In this document: one piece after another, positions 60,498 to 64,000 of the stretch | How positions within the stretch are numbered: the first letter of the stretch is position 1 | Layout: each line of letters opens with the position of its first letter | From: Actinophytocola sp963840275 | Lineage (GTDB): Bacteria > Actinomycetota > Actinomycetes > Mycobacteriales > Pseudonocardiaceae | DNA length: 64,000 nt | NCBI GenBank assembly: GCA_963840275.1 | Contig: CAWIYK010000010.1 | Location: 682,001-746,000 of the forward strand | Reading direction: 5' to 3' | Position numbers and translations under genes: made by a program | The notes under the pieces: generated by a model | What the model was told of the DNA's origin: nothing | Seen by the model: the letters and a program-made list of their open reading frames with translations, nothing else | The model's database searches: none

Positions 60498-63422
60498 CTA
60501 TTTCAGGCTGAACGTGTCGACGCGCAGGTCGCCGGTGAACACGAGGTACACGTCGTGCCGGCCGTCCGCGCCGCTCAGCGGCGCCGACACCGTGGTGTAC
60601 GTGTACTTGTCCGCGGTCCCGGCGAACGACGCGGTGCCGGCGAGTGGTCCGGTCGGGCTGTCGAGCCGGACCTCGATCGTGCCGGCGCCACCGGCCACGC
60701 GGGCGCTGAACGTCTTCGCGTGCTTCAGTCGCGCGTCCGCGAACGAGACCCAGTCGCCGGTGGCCGCGCCGATCGACTCGCCGCGTTCCTTCGACGTGTC
60801 GACCAGCTCGACGCCCGCGTAGTCGTCGAAGTCGATGGCCCGCGTGGTCCTGCCCAGGTCACGCGCCGGGATCGTCTCGCCGTGGACCCGCACCGAGGCG
60901 CGCTGGCGAATGTCCGAAGAGGACGAACCGACCAGCAGGTCGTAGGTGCCGCTCTCGACGACCCAGCGGCCGCGAGTGACGTCCCAGTGCGACAGGTCCC
61001 CGACCGACAGCCGGATGTTCTTCGTCTGCCCCGGCTCGAGGTGCACCCGTTCGAACGCCCGCAGCGTCAGGTTCGGCTGCGGGTCACGGGAGTCCCGCTG
61101 ATGCGTGTACAGCTGGACGACCTCGTCGCCGGCTCGGCCGCTGGTGTTGGTCACCGGCACGGTCACCCGCCTCGACGACTCGACACGCGGCTTCCCGTAC
61201 CGGAAGTCGCTGTAGGACAGGCCGTGCCCGAACGCGTAGAGCGGGTCGCCGTCGAAGTACTGGTAGGTCCGGCGCGCCTTGATGATGTCGTAGTCGAGGA
61301 TGTCCGGCACGTCGCCGTCCGACCGGTACCAGGTCTGCGTCAGCCGCCCGGCCGGGTTGACGTCGCCGAACAGCACGTCCGCCACCGCGTTTCCGGTCTC
61401 CTGCCCGGCATGCGTGGTCCACAGGATCGCGGGCACGTTGTCCTGCTCCCACGTCAGCGTGGTCGGGTAGCTGTTCTCCACCACCACAACGGTGTTCGGG
61501 TTCGCCGCGTGCACCGCCCTGATCAGCGCGGACTGGCTCTCGGCGAGCGCCATGGTGGTCCGGTCGTGGTCCTCGCGGCCGTTGATGAACGGCATGCTGC
61601 CCACCACGACGACCGCCGCGTCGGCGCCGGTCGCGGCGGCCACCGCGGCGTCGACGCCGCTCGACACGGTCTCGCGGGTGAACCGCGCCGCGCCGGCCGC
61701 GTCGGGGGAGCCGAGGACGAGTCGGCCGCCCGGCGCGACGGTCAGGTAGTTGTTCGGACCCTCCCAGTCGTTGACCGTCTCGTAGCCGACGTACTTGACG
61801 ACGACGGCGCCGTCGCCGGCGTCCTCCAGCGTGAACTGCTGCTGCACGAACCAGTCCCTCGGCTGCGGGGCCCGGTTCACGAACGGGCTCGTCGTACCGA
61901 AGTCGGCCCGCTCGACGTACTTCCCGTTGGCCACACTGCGCAGCGTCGCGACGCCCTGGCCCCAGTCGAACACGTCGAACTGCTGGTCGGGCCCGGCGGA
62001 CGCGCCGGTCGCCGTGAGCGCGGCGCCGTCCACACCGGACCCCGCGGTGACGAAGCCGCCCGTGTCGAGCGACCGCAGGGCGATCCGATCGACGGCCTCG
62101 CTGCCGGTGACAGTGCCGTCGAGTCGCGCGGCGATGCCGGCCCTCGGTGTCACCTGGTACGGCGGTTTGCCGGAGTACCAGTCGGTGTAGAGGGTGTCGG
62201 CGAGCGGCCCGACCACCGCGACCGTGCCGGCCGACGGCGACAACGGCAGCGCGTCGTCGTTCTTCAGCAGCACCATGGCCTTGCCCGCCGCCTCGCGGGC
62301 GAGTCGTTGGTGTGCCGGGGTGTTGACCGCGTCCATGGTGATCGACCCGTACTTGCCGCCGTGCGGGTCGAACTCGCCGAGCCGGAACCGGATGCTGAGG
62401 ATGTGCCGCACCGCGGTGTCCACATCGGACTCCGTGAGCAGCCCGGACGCCAGCGCGGCGTTGACCGCGTCGGTGGTCGGACCCGCGTTCGTGTTGTCGA
62501 CGGTGAAGCTGTCCACGCCCGCCTTCAGCGTGGCCGCGTCGGCCTCCGCGAGAGTGGGGTAGTACGCCTGCGAGCCGACGAGGTTGTTGGGGTTGCCGGC
62601 ATCCGTGACGTTCAGCAGCGTCTGGTCGGTCCACGACCGGACCACGTCGTCGTGGTCGGCGTGCGCGGTCATCGGCCGCCCGTTGACCAGGTTGTACGCG
62701 GCCATCACGCCGGTCGCCGCGTTGTTCGCGATCGCCGGTTCGAACGCGGCCTCGTCGTACTCGTGCTTCACCCTCGGCCGCAGGTTCGACGACGTCCGGT
62801 CGCGGCGGACCTCGTTGTTGTTGGCCAGGTAGTGCTTGAGCGTCGGCGCGGTCTTCAGGTAGCGCGGGTCGTCACCACGCATGCCGCCCGCGTACGCCGT
62901 GGAGATCGCGCCCGTCAGGTACGCGTCCTCGGAGTAGCCCTCCTCGTTGCGGCCCCACCGCGGGTCGCGCAGCAGGTTCACCACCGGCGCCCACGTGTTG
63001 AGCCCCCACACGTCGGGATCGGCCGAGTTGTAGCCGCGGGTCTCGTCGCCGACCGCCGCCCCGACCTTCTTGATCAGCGCCGGGTCCCACGTCGAGCCGA
63101 GCCCGACCGCCTGCGGGAACACGGTCGCCGTCGCGGTCCGCACGGCGCCGGGCTCCGGGGTGGAGTTGATGTCGGTCGACCACGCGAGGCCGTGCAGCGC
63201 CTCGGTGCCGGTCTTGAACCGCGCGATGCCCAGCCGCGGTATGGCGGGCTGGTACTGGTGCAGCAGCGAGACCTTCTCCGGCAGGGTCAGCCGGCCGAGC
63301 AGGTCGTCGATGCGCTTCTCCAACGGCAGTCGGGGGTTGCGGAACGGGTAGGTGGTCGCCGTCGCCGGCGCGGCGAGCGAGGTCATGACCAGCACGGCGA
63401 GCAGGGCTAACGCAATCCTCAT
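60498..63422 (-). CDS. Secreted GH3 beta-glucosidase/xylosidase with inserted beta-trefoil-like domain and CBM6-like tail
   Basis: 974 aa. Signal peptide ends TATTY. The GH3 barrel has KH motif LKHYLA (Lys196-His197) and nucleophile Asp274 in LNVTDAGNPNN; the second domain resumes with TVAVVGPLAD. An insert (about 440-585) of repeats like LRSLDTGGFVTAG and LRSVANGKYVERA looks beta-trefoil/fascin-like. An FN3-like domain (about 740-810) and a CBM6-like domain (about 850-974) follow. ATG at 63422 with GGAGTG, 2 bp after the GH31 stop. It probably removes xylose or glucose from oligosaccharides. Confidence 0.9.
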   Translation of the reverse strand: MRIALALLAVLVMTSLAAPATATTYPFRNPRLPLEKRIDDLLGRLTLPEKVSLLHQYQPAIPRLGIARFKTGTEALHGLAWSTDINSTPEPGAVRTATATVFPQAVGLGSTWDPALIKKVGAAVGDETRGYNSADPDVWGLNTWAPVVNLLRDPRWGRNEEGYSEDAYLTGAISTAYAGGMRGDDPRYLKTAPTLKHYLANNNEVRRDRTSSNLRPRVKHEYDEAAFEPAIANNAATGVMAAYNLVNGRPMTAHADHDDVVRSWTDQTLLNVTDAGNPNNLVGSQAYYPTLAEADAATLKAGVDSFTVDNTNAGPTTDAVNAALASGLLTESDVDTAVRHILSIRFRLGEFDPHGGKYGSITMDAVNTPAHQRLAREAAGKAMVLLKNDDALPLSPSAGTVAVVGPLADTLYTDWYSGKPPYQVTPRAGIAARLDGTVTGSEAVDRIALRSLDTGGFVTAGSGVDGAALTATGASAGPDQQFDVFDWGQGVATLRSVANGKYVERADFGTTSPFVNRAPQPRDWFVQQQFTLEDAGDGAVVVKYVGYETVNDWEGPNNYLTVAPGGRLVLGSPDAAGAARFTRETVSSGVDAAVAAATGADAAVVVVGSMPFINGREDHDRTTMALAESQSALIRAVHAANPNTVVVVENSYPTTLTWEQDNVPAILWTTHAGQETGNAVADVLFGDVNPAGRLTQTWYRSDGDVPDILDYDIIKARRTYQYFDGDPLYAFGHGLSYSDFRYGKPRVESSRRVTVPVTNTSGRAGDEVVQLYTHQRDSRDPQPNLTLRAFERVHLEPGQTKNIRLSVGDLSHWDVTRGRWVVESGTYDLLVGSSSSDIRQRASVRVHGETIPARDLGRTTRAIDFDDYAGVELVDTSKERGESIGAATGDWVSFADARLKHAKTFSARVAGGAGTIEVRLDSPTGPLAGTASFAGTADKYTYTTVSAPLSGADGRHDVYLVFTGDLRVDTFSLK

Positions 63423-63424
63423 GA

Positions 63425-64000
63425 TCACTCCAGCGTGAGAGAGGAACCGGTGGTTTCGACGGGGTCGGCGCCGGCGAGCTGAACCCGCCAGCGGGCAGGT
63501 GGGTTGTCGACGGAGACGTGGACGCGGTCGCCACGCCGGGTGGTCGTGAACGTGGCGGCGACGTCGCCGCCGGCAGTCGGGATGACGGTGGTGACGGACG
63601 CGCCGTCGGCGAGCTCGTGGATCACGAGGGTGACGCCGTCGGCGTAGTCGTACTCCGGCCGGTCGTCGACCGCGCCGACCGGGAGCACCGCGCCGGGCCG
63701 GACCAGCAGCGGCACGCTGTCGAAGCCGTGCCGCTCCCGCACCCAGCGCGGCCCGGAGACCCGTTCGCCGGTCAGGAGGTGCGTCCACTCGCCGGCCGGC
63801 ACGTAGTACTCGACCGTGCCGTCGTCGGTGAACACCGGCGCGACGAGCAGGTCGTCGCCGAGCAGGTACTGGCGGTCGAGGTAGGCGCATGCGGGATCGT
63901 CCGGGAACTCCACGACCATCGCCCGCATCATCGGCACGCCGTCGAGGTGTGCCACCCTCGCCGCCTGGTACAGGTACGGCATGAGCGAGGCCTTCAGCTT
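63425..64000 (-). CDS. GH31 alpha-xylosidase-like, C-terminal part
   Basis: The 3' part of a gene that continues beyond the window; about 190 residues are visible. LMPYLYQAARVAHLDGVPMM, MRAMVVEFPDDPACAYLDRQ and YLLGDDLLVAPVFTDDGTVE, then VRPGAVLPVG, are the conserved barrel end and beta-sandwich of GH31. The alpha-xylosidase (YicI) type fits best. The catalytic residues lie upstream. With GH12, GH3 and GH35 it would trim xylose from xyloglucan oligosaccharides. First visible gene of the operon. Confidence 0.87.
   Translation of the reverse strand, partial: KLKASLMPYLYQAARVAHLDGVPMMRAMVVEFPDDPACAYLDRQYLLGDDLLVAPVFTDDGTVEYYVPAGEWTHLLTGERVSGPRWVRERHGFDSVPLLVRPGAVLPVGAVDDRPEYDYADGVTLVIHELADGASVTTVIPTAGGDVAATFTTTRRGDRVHVSVDNPPARWRVQLAGADPVETTGSSLTLE

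Noticed and set aside
57366..63410. Very long plus-strand frames opposite GH35 and GH3
   Set aside because: Antisense shadow frames; the minus-strand genes show signal peptides and catalytic motifs.
1..64000. tRNA, rRNA, CRISPR array or insertion sequence
   Set aside because: No cloverleaf-type consensus, repeat-spacer pattern, transposase motif or matching terminal repeats were recognised by eye; a tRNAscan-SE or ISfinder run would be decisive.

Overview
The window is high-GC DNA with strongly GC-biased third codon positions, many GTG starts and many ATGA-type gene overlaps. Secreted CBM2-bearing cellulases, a Tat-exported protein, an ECF sigma factor with a membrane partner, an AfsR-like NB-ARC/TPR protein and NHEJ LigD-type modules point to a filamentous actinobacterium, most likely of the Pseudonocardiales (Lentzea/Saccharothrix/Actinosynnema type). 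The genus is an inference from gene content; no rRNA gene is present. I found no tRNA, CRISPR array or complete insertion sequence.

Layout. (1) 0.4-10.7 kb is a cellulose/xylan locus: AA10 LPMO-CBM2, GH9-CBM2, a 92-aa unknown protein, a CelR-like LacI repressor, an endo-type GH6, an exo-type GH6, a second AA10 LPMO and a GH10-CBM2 xylanase. Four copies of the 14-bp palindrome TGGGAGCGCTCCCA (two perfect, two with one mismatch) sit in front of the cellulase genes. The xylanase has a different repeat in its promoter. (2) 11-34 kb is mixed accessory sequence: FAD monooxygenase, six-hairpin glycosidase, membrane hydrolase, DUF2975/XRE pair, phosphotransferase-like kinase, M23-like protein, ECF sigma/membrane partner, NAD-epimerase, PAP2, small membrane proteins, a Vps62-like lipoprotein, a frameshifted NB-ARC/TPR gene and an FG-GAP protein. 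(3) 34.2-39.1 kb is a compact four-gene minus-strand cluster: PLP group II decarboxylase, DMATS-type aromatic prenyltransferase, methyltransferase, flavin amine oxidase. It looks like a small pathway for a prenylated aromatic amine or aldehyde. (4) 39.1-45.4 kb is a gene-poor decay zone with frameshifted or chimeric remnants (HATPase, ctaD, DUF4383), a few intact small genes and a MerR-type regulator. (5) 45.4-57 kb is housekeeping and DNA repair: msrB, hisS, stand-alone LigD polymerase and ligase modules, a GGDEF cyclase, secreted hydrolases, a RibD-like reductase and an ABC-F ATPase. (6) 57-64 kb is a tightly packed minus-strand operon, GH31 > GH3 > GH12 > GH35, a convincing xyloglucan-degradation set.

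How they work together. Locus 1 attacks crystalline cellulose (LPMOs, endo- and exo-glucanases) under cellobiose-type control, with xylanase under separate control. Locus 6 cleaves the xyloglucan backbone and strips galactose, xylose and glucose. The most novel candidate is the prenyl-aromatic cluster, whose methyltransferase lacks the usual catalytic His. Several genes show loss of key residues or clear decay (M23-like protein, S33 hydrolase, flavodoxin, NB-ARC gene, HATPase/ctaD chimera). These are reported separately below.
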